This document shows, in pieces, positions 9,600 through 19,603 of a DNA stretch of 64,000 nt. Position 1 is the first letter of the stretch, and each line of letters starts with the position of its first letter. Both the position numbers and the translations under genes were made by a program. Location: positions 1 to 64,000 of the forward strand of contig MEFP01000002.1 in assembly GCA_001725155.1 (NCBI GenBank), given 5' to 3'. The stretch comes from Lysobacteraceae bacterium SCN 69-320 (GTDB taxonomy: Bacteria; Pseudomonadota; Gammaproteobacteria; Xanthomonadales; Rhodanobacteraceae). The notes beneath the pieces are model-generated. The model was not told where the DNA came from and ran no database searches. It saw only the letters and a list, made by a program, of their open reading frames with translations.

Positions 9600-10910
9600 A
9601 TGGCAGCAAACCAGGCCAATGCGCTCGCTTCGCTCGGCAAGTTCGCCGAGATCAAGCAGCGCATCCTGTTTGTGATCGGTGCGTTGATCGTCTATCGGCT
9701 CGGCACCTTCATCCCGGTGCCGGGCGTCAACCCGGAAGCGATGACCAAACTGATGGAAAGTCAGGGCGGCATCATCGACATGTTCAACATGTTCTCGGGC
9801 GGCGCACTCAGCCGTTTCTCGATTTTCGCGCTGAATGTGGTGCCCTACATTTCCGCGTCGATCATCGTGCAGTTGTTCACGACCGTGGTTCCCAGCCTTT
9901 CGCAGTTGCGCAAGGAAGGCGAGTCCGGCCGTCGTACGATCACCAAGTACACGCGCATTGGCGCCGTGGGACTGGCGGCGTTCCAGGCTTTCGGTGTCTC
10001 GGTGGCGCTGTCCGGCCAGCAGGGCGTCGTCTACAACCCGGGCGCAGGTTTCATCTTCGCGGCCGTGGTCGGCCTGACCGCCGGCACCATGTTCCTGATG
10101 TGGCTGGGCGAGCAGATCACCGAGCGTGGCATCGGCAACGGCATCTCGCTGCTGATCTTCGCCGGCATCGTCGCCGGTCTGCCGGGTGCGGTCGTGCACA
10201 CGCTGAACATGGCGCGTGAAGGCCAGCTCAATCCGCTGATGGTCGTGACGGTGCTTGCGATCGTGCTGCTGGTGACGGCTTTCGTGGTGTTCGTCGAACG
10301 CGGCCAGCGCCGCATTACCGTGAACTACGCGCGGCGTATGGGCGGTGCCAAGGCCTATATGAACCAGAGCTCGCATCTGCCGCTGAAGCTCAACATGTCG
10401 GGCGTGATTCCGGCGATCTTCGCATCGTCGCTGATCATGTTCCCGGCTACGGCGGCGACCTGGTTCAGCAAGTCCGGTGAGGTTCGCTGGCTGCAGATGC
10501 TGACCACCGGCCTGACGCCGGGCCAGCCGGTCTACATGATCGTCTTCGCCGTGCTGATCGTGATCTTCGCGTTCTTCTACACGGCGCTGGTGTTCAACTC
10601 GCAGGAAACGGCGGACAACCTGAAGAAGCAGGGGGCGCTGATCCCGGGCATCCGTCCGGGCAAGTCCACCGCCGATTACATCGACCGCGTGCTGACGCAT
10701 CTGACCGCGGCCGGCGCGATCTACCTCGTCGCGGTGTGTCTGATTCCGGACATCCTGCGCAACGCCTGGAACGTGCCGTTCTATTTCGGTGGCACGTCCC
10801 TGCTGATCGTGGTCGTCGTGGTGATGGATTTCACCGCGCAAGTCCAGGCCCACCTGGTCTCGCACCAGTACGGCAGTCTGTTGAAGAAATCGAACCTGCG
10901 CGGCCGTTGA
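9600..10910 (+). CDS. secY: preprotein translocase subunit SecY
   Basis: 436 residues, ten hydrophobic membrane segments. It has the SecY signatures [17 protein letters not shown] at the start, [20 protein letters not shown] (plug region), and the cytosolic loop with [15 protein letters not shown]. SecY is the membrane channel of the Sec translocon, relevant to the many Sec-exported proteases later in this window. In E. coli rpmJ follows secY; here it does not. Confidence 0.98.
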   Translation: MAANQANALASLGKFAEIKQRILFVIGALIVYRLGTFIPVPGVNPEAMTKLMESQGGIIDMFNMFSGGALSRFSIFALNVVPYISASIIVQLFTTVVPSLSQLRKEGESGRRTITKYTRIGAVGLAAFQAFGVSVALSGQQGVVYNPGAGFIFAAVVGLTAGTMFLMWLGEQITERGIGNGISLLIFAGIVAGLPGAVVHTLNMAREGQLNPLMVVTVLAIVLLVTAFVVFVERGQRRITVNYARRMGGAKAYMNQSSHLPLKLNMSGVIPAIFASSLIMFPATAATWFSKSGEVRWLQMLTTGLTPGQPVYMIVFAVLIVIFAFFYTALVFNSQETADNLKKQGALIPGIRPGKSTADYIDRVLTHLTAAGAIYLVAVCLIPDILRNAWNVPFYFGGTSLLIVVVVVMDFTAQVQAHLVSHQYGSLLKKSNLRGR

Positions 10911-10976
10911 GCCGCGCGGTTTTCCACCGGATGGTGGGACCAGGAGTTACCTCGGAGCACTGCTCCGTGGCGGGGT

Positions 10977-11005
10977 TTGTCAAATCCCGCGAACCAGGGT
11001 ACAAT
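10977..11005 (+). promoter_or_regulatory. sigma-70-type promoter of the alpha operon
   Basis: TTGTCA (10977-10982), a 17-nt spacer and TACAAT (11000-11005) form a near-consensus promoter in the secY-rpsM gap. The start site would be near 11012, giving a leader of only about 36 nt before rpsM. That is too short for the E. coli-type S4-binding pseudoknot leader. Confidence 0.75.
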
Positions 11006-11047
11006 TTTCAGTTCACTGCGCTTTAAGCCCGTTTCGGAGAGATTTAG

Positions 11048-11404
11048 ATGGCGCGCATTGCAGGTGTCAACCTGCCGGTCCAGAAGCATGTCTGGGTCGG
11101 TTTGCAGAGTATTTACGGCATCGGCCGCTCGCGGTCGAAGAAGGTTTGCGAGGCTGCCGGTGTCAAGGCATCGGGCAAAATCAAGGACTTGACCGAGGCG
11201 GAAGTCGAAAAGCTGCGTCATGAGATCGCCAAGTACACGGTCGAGGGCGATCTTCGCCGCGAAGTGGGCATGAGCATCAAGCGCCTGATCGACCTGGGCT
11301 GCTACCGTGGTCTGCGCCATCGTCGCGGTCTGCCGGTGCGCGGTCAGCGTACGCGCACCAACGCCCGTACCCGCAAGGGTCCGCGTCGCGCGATCAAGAA
11401 GTAA
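11048..11404 (+). CDS. rpsM: 30S ribosomal protein S13
   Basis: 118 residues (E. coli 118), [20 protein letters not shown] at the start and the basic tail [21 protein letters not shown]13 contacts P-site tRNA and 23S rRNA (bridge B1). First gene of the alpha operon, with GGAGAGA upstream. Confidence 0.98.
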   Translation: MARIAGVNLPVQKHVWVGLQSIYGIGRSRSKKVCEAAGVKASGKIKDLTEAEVEKLRHEIAKYTVEGDLRREVGMSIKRLIDLGCYRGLRHRRGLPVRGQRTRTNARTRKGPRRAIKK

Positions 11405-11422
11405 TGGATTCGGACAGAACTC

Positions 11423-11815
11423 ATGAATAAGCCGGCAGCTGCCAAGACCAAGAAGAAAGTCAAGCGCGTAGTCACGGACGGCATCGTCCACGTGCAGGCC
11501 TCCTTCAACAACACCGTTATCACCATCACCGATCGCCAGGGCAATGCTTTGTCCTGGGCGACCTCCGGTGGCGCCGGCTTCCGCGGCTCGCGCAAGTCCA
11601 CGCCGTTCGCTGCGCAGGTTGCCGCCGAAAAGGCTGGCCGCGCCGCGATGGACTACGGCCTCAAGACCCTGGAAGTTCGCATCAAGGGCCCGGGGCCGGG
11701 GCGCGAATCGGCCGTGCGTTCGCTGAACGCCCTCGGCTACAAGGTCACCAACATCATTGACGTCACGCCGATTCCGCATAACGGCTGCCGTCCGCCCAAG
11801 CGTCGCCGCGTGTAA
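11423..11815 (+). CDS. rpsK: 30S ribosomal protein S11
   Basis: 130 residues (E. coli 129). Contains the highly conserved [20 protein letters not shown] and the C-terminal [17 protein letters not shown]11 lies on the 30S platform near the E-site codon. 18 nt after rpsM. Confidence 0.98.
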   Translation: MNKPAAAKTKKKVKRVVTDGIVHVQASFNNTVITITDRQGNALSWATSGGAGFRGSRKSTPFAAQVAAEKAGRAAMDYGLKTLEVRIKGPGPGRESAVRSLNALGYKVTNIIDVTPIPHNGCRPPKRRRV

Positions 11816-11826
11816 GGAGCTCCGAC

Positions 11827-12453
<627 letters not shown>

Positions 12454-12471
12454 TCCTGGAGAGTCGGGTAC

Positions 12472-13467
12472 ATGGCCCATTCGTCTACCACCGTTCTGCG
12501 CGCCCGTGGTATCGGCGTGGAGCGCGTCGGCGCCAATCGCGCCAAGGTGATTGTCGAACCGCTGGAACGCGGTTTCGGCCACACGCTCGGCAATGCGCTG
12601 CGCCGCGTGCTGCTGTCGTCCATTCCGGGCGCGGCCATCACGGAAGTCGAGATCGATGGCGTGCTGCATGAGTACACGACCCTGGAAGGTCTGCAGGAGG
12701 ACGTCATCGAAGTCCTGCTGAACCTCAAGGACGTGGCCATCCGCATGCACGGTCAGGACGAGGCGACCTTGAGCCTGTCCCGCAAGGGCAAGGGTGTCGT
12801 CACCGCCGGCGACATCAAGGTCGACCACAACGTCGAGATCGTGAATCCCGACCACGTGATCTGCCACCTGACGAAAGACATCGCGCTCAACATGCGGCTG
12901 AAGATCGTCCGCGGCGTCGGCTACCAGCCGGCCACCGCGCGTCGTCTGCCGGAAGAAGAGACGCGTCCGATCGGTCGCCTGCAGCTCGATGCGTCGTTCT
13001 GCCCGGTGCGTCGCGTCGCTTATGAAGTCGACGCCGCTCGCGTCGAGCAGCGTACCGACCTTGACAAGCTCGTGCTCGATGTCGAAACCAACGGCACGAT
13101 CGACGCCGAGGACGCCGTGCGCAAGGCGGCGGAAATCGTGCAGGACCAGCTGTCGGTGTTCGGTGACTTCACGCGTCGCGAAAGCGCCGACACGAAGGCC
13201 GAGAAGGGCGGTGTCGATCCGCTGCTGCTGCGTCCGATCGACGATCTGGAACTGACGGTGCGTTCGGCCAACTGCCTCAAGGCCGAGAGCATCTACTACA
13301 TCGGCGACCTCGTGCAGAAGACCGAAGTCGAGCTGCTCAAGACGCCGAACCTGGGCAAAAAGTCGCTCACCGAGATCAAGGACGTGCTGGGTGCGCGTGG
13401 CTTGTCGCTCGGGATGAAGCTCGAGAACTGGCCGCCGATGGGGCTGACCCACGGCATGATGGGCTGA
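12472..13467 (+). CDS. rpoA: RNA polymerase subunit alpha
   Basis: 331 residues (E. coli 329). The N-terminal dimerisation domain includes [20 protein letters not shown]. The C-terminal domain includes [20 protein letters not shown], with the arginine that contacts UP elements and activators, and ends in a typical [13 protein letters not shown]. Encoded between rpsD and rplQ as in all alpha operons. Confidence 0.98.
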   Translation: MAHSSTTVLRARGIGVERVGANRAKVIVEPLERGFGHTLGNALRRVLLSSIPGAAITEVEIDGVLHEYTTLEGLQEDVIEVLLNLKDVAIRMHGQDEATLSLSRKGKGVVTAGDIKVDHNVEIVNPDHVICHLTKDIALNMRLKIVRGVGYQPATARRLPEEETRPIGRLQLDASFCPVRRVAYEVDAARVEQRTDLDKLVLDVETNGTIDAEDAVRKAAEIVQDQLSVFGDFTRRESADTKAEKGGVDPLLLRPIDDLELTVRSANCLKAESIYYIGDLVQKTEVELLKTPNLGKKSLTEIKDVLGARGLSLGMKLENWPPMGLTHGMMG

Positions 13468-13498
13468 TCCCTGTCGGGATCACGAAGGAAACACGACC

Positions 13499-13882
13499 AT
13501 GCGTCACATGAAATCGGGCCGTAAGCTCAACCGGACCAGCAGCCACCGCGAAGCCATGTTCAAGAACATGGCCTCGTCGCTGTTCAAGCACGAGCTGATC
13601 AAGACCACCCTGCCCAAGGCCAAGGAACTGCGTCGCGTCGCCGAGCCGCTGATCACGCTGGCCAAGACCGACGGTGTCGCCAATCGCCGCCTCGCGTTTG
13701 CGCGTCTGCGCGACAAGGTTGCTGTCGGCAAGCTGTTCGTCGACCTCGGCCCTCGCTACCGCGAGCGCAAGGGCGGCTACCTGCGTATCCTGAAGTGCGG
13801 CTTCCGCGCCGGCGACAACGCGCCGATGGCCTACGTCGAGCTCGTCGACCGCCCGGTCGCGGCGGCCGAAGCGGCCGAGTAA
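13499..13882 (+). CDS. rplQ: 50S ribosomal protein L17
   Basis: 127 residues (E. coli 127), [20 protein letters not shown] at the start. L17 lies near the tunnel exit. The acidic/alanine-rich tail AAAEAAE is ordinary. Last gene of the ribosomal block, followed by a strong terminator. Confidence 0.98.
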   Translation: MRHMKSGRKLNRTSSHREAMFKNMASSLFKHELIKTTLPKAKELRRVAEPLITLAKTDGVANRRLAFARLRDKVAVGKLFVDLGPRYRERKGGYLRILKCGFRAGDNAPMAYVELVDRPVAAAEAAE

Positions 13883-13905
13883 GCCTCTGCAGCAACGTTT
13901 CGCGC

Positions 13906-13938
13906 AAAAGCCCGGATCGGCGACGATCCGGGCTTTTT
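13906..13938 (+). terminator. intrinsic terminator of the alpha operon
   Basis: A 14-bp perfect stem (AAAAGCCCGGATCG / CGATCCGGGCTTTT) with a GCGA loop and a run of five T. It is 23 nt after the rplQ stop and closes the ribosomal block. Confidence 0.92.
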
Positions 13939-14093
13939 CGTGTCTGCGTGAAGGATTCCGCACGTTTCGCCGCAACAGACCGGCGCGGCGTCGCAGGCAA
14001 GGCACTTTGTCGCGGCGCTGGCGGTCTATCGGCGTCTGGGCGGATACTCGCGTATTGCGCCGTACGTCGTTTCAGCCGGAGAGCCGTCGTTCC

Positions 14094-14621
14094 ATGAAAT
14101 TGAATCCGTTCGCCTGGTCGTTCCGCGTCCAATATCTGTTCGGCGCGATCTGCGTCGCCGCGCTGCTGGGCTATGCCTTCTTCGCCCAGTTCCAGCTCGG
14201 CAAGGATCCATGTCCGCTGTGCATCCTGCAGCGCGTCGCGTTCTTCGCGATGGGCGTGTTCTTCCTGCTCGGCGCGCTGCACGGTCCGCGCGGCGGCGGC
14301 CGCAAGGTCTATGCATTCTTCGTCGCGATCGGCGGCATCGTCGGCGCGCTGATCGCCGGCCGTCACGTCTGGTTGACCCATCTGCCCGCCGACGAGGTGC
14401 CGGCCTGCGGCCCGGGTCTGAATTTCATGCTCGACACGTTTCCGCTGTCCAAGACCCTGCAGCTCGTGCTGACCGGATCGGGCGAATGCGCCAAGGTCGA
14501 CTGGAATTTCCTCGGCCTGTCCATGCCGGCCTGGTGCCTGATCTGGTACGTGGCGCTGACCCTGTTCGCGCTCATCGCCGCCTGGCGCAAGCCGCCGCGG
14601 CCGTACGGTTTCATACGATAA
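14094..14621 (+). CDS. dsbB: disulfide bond formation protein B
   Basis: 175 residues with four hydrophobic membrane segments. The quinone-side pair is CPLC at residues 40-43 (DPCPLCILQR), and the second periplasmic pair is C105 and C132, all as in DsbB. It reoxidises DsbA and passes electrons to quinone, which fits an organism exporting many Cys-containing proteases. I chose ATG 14094 (MKLNPFAWSFRVQY); the reading frame is open further upstream but that part is not DsbB-like. Confidence 0.95.
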   Translation: MKLNPFAWSFRVQYLFGAICVAALLGYAFFAQFQLGKDPCPLCILQRVAFFAMGVFFLLGALHGPRGGGRKVYAFFVAIGGIVGALIAGRHVWLTHLPADEVPACGPGLNFMLDTFPLSKTLQLVLTGSGECAKVDWNFLGLSMPAWCLIWYVALTLFALIAAWRKPPRPYGFIR

Positions 14622-14712
14622 ATCGGCATATGCTGCGACGCCGGCGTTCATGCGCTTGCGTCGCAGCAGCCGTGTGGCAAGATCGTTTTCCGCATTGCAG
14701 CAAGGCCGTGTC

Positions 14713-16113
14713 ATGAGTCAGATCGAGCGCCAGATCCATCCTGTCCGCGAAGCCAAGGACTGGAGCCCCGCATCCTGGCAAGCCCGTCCCGCGGTCCAGC
14801 AGCCAAGCTATACCGACGTCGCCGAACTCGACCGCGCCCTGGCCAAGTTGCGCAATCTGCCGCCGCTGGTCACGTCCTGGGAAGTCATCGCCCTGCGCAA
14901 GCAGATCGCCGAGGCCCAGGAAGGCCGCCGTTTTCTGCTGCAGGGCGGCGACTGCGCCGAAAGCTTCGACGACTGTTCCTCGGCGCTGATCTCCAATCGA
15001 CTGAAGGTGCTGCTGCAGATGAGCCTCGTGCTTACGCACGGCCTCAAGCTGCCGGTCGTGCGCGTCGGCCGTTTCGCCGGCCAGTACGCCAAGCCGCGTT
15101 CGGCCGATACCGAGACGCGCGACGGCCTGACCCTGCCGTGCTACCGCGGCGACATCGTCAATGCGGTCGAATTCACGGCCGAGTCGCGCCGGCCCGATCC
15201 GCAGCGCCTCGTCGACGGCCATTCGCATTCGGCGCTGACGATGAACTTCGTGCGCGCGCTGATCGACGGCGGATTCGCCGACCTGCATCATCCGGAATAC
15301 TGGGATCTGGACTGGGTCAAGTACTCGCCGCTGCAGAACGAATACCAGCGCATGGTCGAGTCCATCGGCGATTCGCTGCGCTTCATGGAAACCCTGCACG
15401 GCGCGCCGATCGGCAGCTTCTCGCGCGTGGACTTCTATACCTCGCACGAAGCACTGGTGCTGCACTACGAACAGGCGCAGACGCGCCAGGTGCCGCGCCA
15501 GTGGGGTTGGTTCAACCTGTCGACGCATTTTCCGTGGATCGGCATGCGCACGGCCGACGTCGATGGCGCGCATGTCGAGTATTTCCGCGGCATCCGCAAT
15601 CCGATCGCAGTCAAGATCGGCCCGTCGGTCAAGCCCGACCAGCTCAAACGCCTCGTCGCCACCCTGAACCCCGACAACGAGCCCGGCCGCCTGACCCTGC
15701 TGCACCGCATGGGCGCGGACAAGATCGGCCCGCACCTGCCGGCTCTGGTCGAGGCGGTCAAGGCCGAAGGTGCGCGCGTGCTGTGGAGCTGCGATCCGAT
15801 GCACGGCAACACCGAGTCCACTGCTTCGGGCTTCAAGACGCGCCGCTTCGAGAACATCCGCAACGAACTCGAACGCGCCTTCGACATCCATGCGGCCTGC
15901 GGCACGCGCCTCGGCGGCGTGCACCTGGAGCTCACCGGCGAGAACGTGACCGAGTGCCTCGGCGGCGCGCGCGATCTGACCGAGAGCGATCTGGCCCGCG
16001 CCTACAAATCCAATGTCGATCCGCGCCTGAACTACGAGCAGTCCATCGAGATGGCGATGCTGATCGTGCGCAAGCAGACGCAGAGCGCGCCGGTCACGCC
16101 GGCCGGCAACTGA
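14713..16113 (+). CDS. 3-deoxy-7-phosphoheptulonate (DAHP) synthase, class II
   Basis: 466 residues of the plant-like (type II) DAHP synthase family, which joins phosphoenolpyruvate and erythrose 4-phosphate in the first step of aromatic amino-acid synthesis. Visible family blocks are LLQGGDCAESFDDC near the N-terminus (metal-binding Cys), PVVRVGRFAGQYAKPRS, VDFYTSHEALVLHYE, WSCDPMHGNTES and GGVHLELTGENVTECLGG. Full length for the family. ATG 14713 follows a weak ribosome-binding site (AAGG). Monocistronic by appearance. Confidence 0.95.
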   Translation: MSQIERQIHPVREAKDWSPASWQARPAVQQPSYTDVAELDRALAKLRNLPPLVTSWEVIALRKQIAEAQEGRRFLLQGGDCAESFDDCSSALISNRLKVLLQMSLVLTHGLKLPVVRVGRFAGQYAKPRSADTETRDGLTLPCYRGDIVNAVEFTAESRRPDPQRLVDGHSHSALTMNFVRALIDGGFADLHHPEYWDLDWVKYSPLQNEYQRMVESIGDSLRFMETLHGAPIGSFSRVDFYTSHEALVLHYEQAQTRQVPRQWGWFNLSTHFPWIGMRTADVDGAHVEYFRGIRNPIAVKIGPSVKPDQLKRLVATLNPDNEPGRLTLLHRMGADKIGPHLPALVEAVKAEGARVLWSCDPMHGNTESTASGFKTRRFENIRNELERAFDIHAACGTRLGGVHLELTGENVTECLGGARDLTESDLARAYKSNVDPRLNYEQSIEMAMLIVRKQTQSAPVTPAGN

Positions 16114-16456
16114 AGTCGCGTCGCGCTCGCGGCGCGTCTTGATCGTCCACACCGACGCCGGCAGCGCTGCCGGCGTTGTCGTTTGCAGCGGCATATACAG
16201 AGGAGCGTTTCCTGCACAGCCTCCCGTCGTGCGGAAACAGAGGCATCGGCCGAGCGCGACTGCATCGCCGGCATCGCAGAGTGCTCTGATCGCGGCAGTC
16301 GCATGCGGCCGCCGCACACGCATCCACAAGTCGTGCGGCCTCCGGAACATCGAGCAATGCCGGCGACCTTGGTCCCGAGCATGACTTTCGTCCTGTGTGT
16401 CCGGGCACGGGCTCGCTATGCTGAGCTTTTGCCGGCTGGCATGGGGATGAACAGGC
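16114..16456. other. intergenic stretch with a palindrome after the DAHP synthase gene
   Basis: The only clear element is a loopless 22-bp palindrome at 16155-16176 (ACGCCGGCAGC / GCTGCCGGCGT) followed by TGTCGTTT. It may be a weak terminator. No gene was recognised in the remainder. Confidence 0.5.
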
Positions 16457-19400
16457 ATGGCGACAAGACGGTTGAGAACCTGGACGGCGCTGACGGCCGC
16501 GCTGGCGACGAGCGCGGCCGGCTGGGCGGCGTCGGTGCAATTGCCCGGCGTGGATCCGGTCGAGGGACTGCGTGACAAGACGCCGGGCCACGTCGCGCTG
16601 ACGCATGCGCGGCTGGTCACGCGACCGGGGCAGGTCATCGAGGACGGCATGCTGGTCATGCGCGATGGCCGCATCATCTCGGTCGGTGCGGCGGCGACGC
16701 CGCCGAGCGATGCGCTCGTTCTCGATCTTGGCGGCAAGACCGTGTTCGCCGGCTTCATCGACGCCGACAGCACCTATGCACAGCCCGCCGAGGCGGCAAC
16801 ACCGGCCAATGCGCCGCCGGCCGTCGCGCAGCCGTATACGCCGGCGCCGCAGCAGGGCTCGCGGCACTGGAACAACAAGGTGCGGCCCGAGCGCGATCTC
16901 GCGCAGCAGCTGCAGCCCGATCCCAAGAAAGCCGAAGCGCTGCGCAAGCTCGGTTTCACCAGCGTGCTCAGTGCGCCGGACAAGGGCATTTTCCGTGGCC
17001 AGAGCGCGCTCGTGACTTTGGGCGATTCGACGCGCCTCAACGATGTGCTGCTCAAGCCGCGCGTCGCGCAGCACCTCGCGTTCGAGTTCAGCCGCTATCC
17101 GGCGGCCGAATATCCAGCCTCGCTGATGGGTTCCATCGCACTGATCCGGCAGACCTGGTACGACGCCGGTTGGCAGCGCGACTACCAGAATTGGGCGGCC
17201 AAGAATGCGGGGGGGCAGCGTGCGCAGGTCAATCTCGCGCTCGATGCCCTGCAGGACAGCCTGGCCGCGCGCCAGCCGGTGGTGTTCGCTGCCGGCGACG
17301 AGCTCGATTACGCGCGCGTGCTTGCGGTCGCGAGCGAGTTCAGGCTCAAACTCGTGATCGAAGGCAATGGCCGCGAATACCGCGACCTGGAGCGCATCAA
17401 ATCCGCCGGCGTGCCGGTCATCGCACCGCTGCCGCTCGTCGAAGCGCCGGCAATCGAAGATCCTGAGCGCGCGCTGGATGTCGCGCTGTCGGACCTGGAG
17501 CACTGGGAATCCGCGCCGTTCAATCCGCGCCGCCTCGCCGAAGCCGGCATTCCGTTCGCGCTGACCGCCGCGGGGCTGAAGAAACCCGAAGAACAGTTCT
17601 GGTCGCAGTTGCGCAAGGCCGTCGCGAGCGGTCTGGACGAGCAGTACGCGCTGGCCGCGCTGACCGTGCAGCCCGCGAGCATGCTCGGCGTGAGCTCGCA
17701 GCTCGGCAGCCTGGAGCCCGGCAAGGCTGCGCAGCTCGTCGTCGCGGACGCGGACCTGTTCCGCTCCGACAAGGCCCGCATCTACGAGTCCTGGATCGAC
17801 GGCCAGCGCTATGTCCAGCAGGACAGCGCCGCACCGGATCCGCGCGGCAGCTGGCAGCTGCGCTGGAGCGGCGTTGACGGACCGTCCGCGCTGGACATCA
17901 GCGGCGAACTCGGCGACCTCACGGCCAAGGCCGGCAATGTCAGTTTCCCGGCGACGTATGCGGGACGCAGCCTGACGCTGTACCCGCCGGGCTCGCTGCT
18001 CGGCCTGCGCGGCGAGCGCGTCGCGCTGAATCTGGAGCTCGGCGCCGCCGGCGCCGCAGGCCGCGGCCAGGTCGACGGCGAGCGCGAATTCCGCGTCGAC
18101 GCGACGCAGAGTGCAACGCGCGCCCGCGCGTCCGCAGCCGTTGCGGCCAAGCCCGCCGCGCCGGCGCCGGCGCGCTTCCCGGCCGGCGAGTTCGGCCGCA
18201 CCCAGCTGCCGGCGGCGCAGAACGTCGTGCTGCGCCATGCGACGGTCTGGACCCAGTCGGCTCAGGGACGCCTCGACGATGCGGATCTCGCGATCGCCGA
18301 CGGCCGCATCGTCGCGATCGGTCGCGGTCTCAAGACGCCAGCGGGCGCGATCGAGATCGACGCGCGCGGCAAGCACATCAGTCCCGGCATCATCGACACG
18401 CATTCGCACATGGCCGTGGCCAAGGGCGTCAACGAGGGCACGCATGCGGTGACCAGCGAGGTGCGCGTGGGCGATGTCGTCGATCCTACCGACATCAGTC
18501 TCTACCGCGCATTGGCCGGCGGCGTCACCAGCGCGCAGCTGCTGCACGGCTCGGCCAATCCGATCGGCGGCCAGGGCCAGGTCATCAAGCTGCGCTGGGG
18601 CGCCGACGCCGACGGTCTGCGTTTCCCGGCCGCGCCGGCGACGATCAAGTTCGCGCTCGGCGAGAACGTCAAGCAGGCCAACTGGGGGCCGCAATTCAAC
18701 CGGCGCTATCCGCAGACGCGCATGGGCGTGGAGCAGATCGACGCCGACAGTCTGCTCGCCGCGCAGGAATACGCCGCAGCCCTGGCCAAGCCGCACAAGG
18801 CCGCCGCACCGCTGCGCCGCGACCTGCGCCTCGAAGCGCTGGCCGAAGTGCTCGCCGGCAAGCGCATCGTGCATATACACAGCTACCGCCAGGACGAGAT
18901 CCTCGCCTTCGCGCGACTGGCCCAGCGCTTCAAGATCGTGCCGGTGTTCCAGCACATACTTGAAGGCTACAAGGTCGCCGACGTGCTGGCCGAACTCGGC
19001 GCCGGCGCTTCCGGCTTCAGCGACTGGTGGGCCTACAAGATGGAAGTGGCCGATGCGATTCCGTACAACGGCGCGCTGCTGCAGTCCCAGGGCGTGGTCG
19101 CGAGTTTCAACTCCGACTCCGACGAGCTCGTGCGCCATCTGAACACCGAAACGGCCAAGGCGATCAAGTACGGCGGCCTGTCGGAGACCGACGCGCTGAA
19201 TCTGGTCACCTTGAACTCGGCCAAACAATTGCGTGTCGCCGACCGCGTCGGTTCGCTCGAACCCGGCAAGGACGCCGATTTCGTGCTCTGGAACGCCAGC
19301 CCGCTGTCCGCGTTCGCGCGCGTCGAGCAGACCTGGATAGACGGACGCAAGTACTTCGACCGCAGCGACGACCAGGCCGAACGCGCGCGCATCCAGACTG

Positions 19401-19603
19401 AACGCGAGCGCCTGATCGCCAAGATCCTGCCCGAGCGGGTCAAGGCGCTGGCCAAGAAGGACAGGAAGGACGCCGACAAGAAGGAGGCGGACAAGCCTGC
19501 CGACGTGCCGGCGGAACTCGACCTGGTCCACTACGCGAACCTGCGTGGTCCCTATCACGACAGCGAGCCGGTCAATACCTGTTCGGCGCAGGAGGCGCAC
19601 TGA
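16457..19603 (+). CDS. exported double-domain amidohydrolase (degenerate plus intact imidazolonepropionase-like domain)
   Basis: 1048 residues with an N-terminal signal peptide (about residues 1-25). Two amidohydrolase-superfamily domains follow each other. In the first (about 45-455) the place of the metal-binding HxH is occupied by DST (residues 104-106 in GFIDADSTY), so it is probably inactive. In the second (about 575-1000) the ligands are intact: HSH at 649-651, H806 and H808, H833 and D887. The second domain resembles secreted imidazolonepropionase/prolidase-like hydrolases of Xanthomonadales; the substrate is unknown. The stop overlaps the next amidohydrolase gene by 1 nt (TGATG), so the two are coupled. 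Confidence 0.88.
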   Translation: MATRRLRTWTALTAALATSAAGWAASVQLPGVDPVEGLRDKTPGHVALTHARLVTRPGQVIEDGMLVMRDGRIISVGAAATPPSDALVLDLGGKTVFAGFIDADSTYAQPAEAATPANAPPAVAQPYTPAPQQGSRHWNNKVRPERDLAQQLQPDPKKAEALRKLGFTSVLSAPDKGIFRGQSALVTLGDSTRLNDVLLKPRVAQHLAFEFSRYPAAEYPASLMGSIALIRQTWYDAGWQRDYQNWAAKNAGGQRAQVNLALDALQDSLAARQPVVFAAGDELDYARVLAVASEFRLKLVIEGNGREYRDLERIKSAGVPVIAPLPLVEAPAIEDPERALDVALSDLEHWESAPFNPRRLAEAGIPFALTAAGLKKPEEQFWSQLRKAVASGLDEQYALAALTVQPASMLGVSSQLGSLEPGKAAQLVVADADLFRSDKARIYESWIDGQRYVQQDSAAPDPRGSWQLRWSGVDGPSALDISGELGDLTAKAGNVSFPATYAGRSLTLYPPGSLLGLRGERVALNLELGAAGAAGRGQVDGEREFRVDATQSATRARASAAVAAKPAAPAPARFPAGEFGRTQLPAAQNVVLRHATVWTQSAQGRLDDADLAIADGRIVAIGRGLKTPAGAIEIDARGKHISPGIIDTHSHMAVAKGVNEGTHAVTSEVRVGDVVDPTDISLYRALAGGVTSAQLLHGSANPIGGQGQVIKLRWGADADGLRFPAAPATIKFALGENVKQANWGPQFNRRYPQTRMGVEQIDADSLLAAQEYAAALAKPHKAAAPLRRDLRLEALAEVLAGKRIVHIHSYRQDEILAFARLAQRFKIVPVFQHILEGYKVADVLAELGAGASGFSDWWAYKMEVADAIPYNGALLQSQGVVASFNSDSDELVRHLNTETAKAIKYGGLSETDALNLVTLNSAKQLRVADRVGSLEPGKDADFVLWNASPLSAFARVEQTWIDGRKYFDRSDDQAERARIQTERERLIAKILPERVKALAKKDRKDADKKEADKPADVPAELDLVHYANLRGPYHDSEPVNTCSAQEAH

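Noticed and set aside
10911-11047. Possible rpmJ (L36) between secY and rpsM
   Set aside because: No frame encodes the short basic L36 sequence with its Cys/His zinc residues; only a promoter and weak hairpins are present.
14611-19600. Very long minus-strand open frames (720 and 1168 codons) opposite the DAHP synthase and amidohydrolase genes
   Set aside because: High G+C removes stop codons from antisense frames. The plus-strand products have clear family motifs and signal peptides; the antisense products are Arg/Ala/Asp-rich with no motif.
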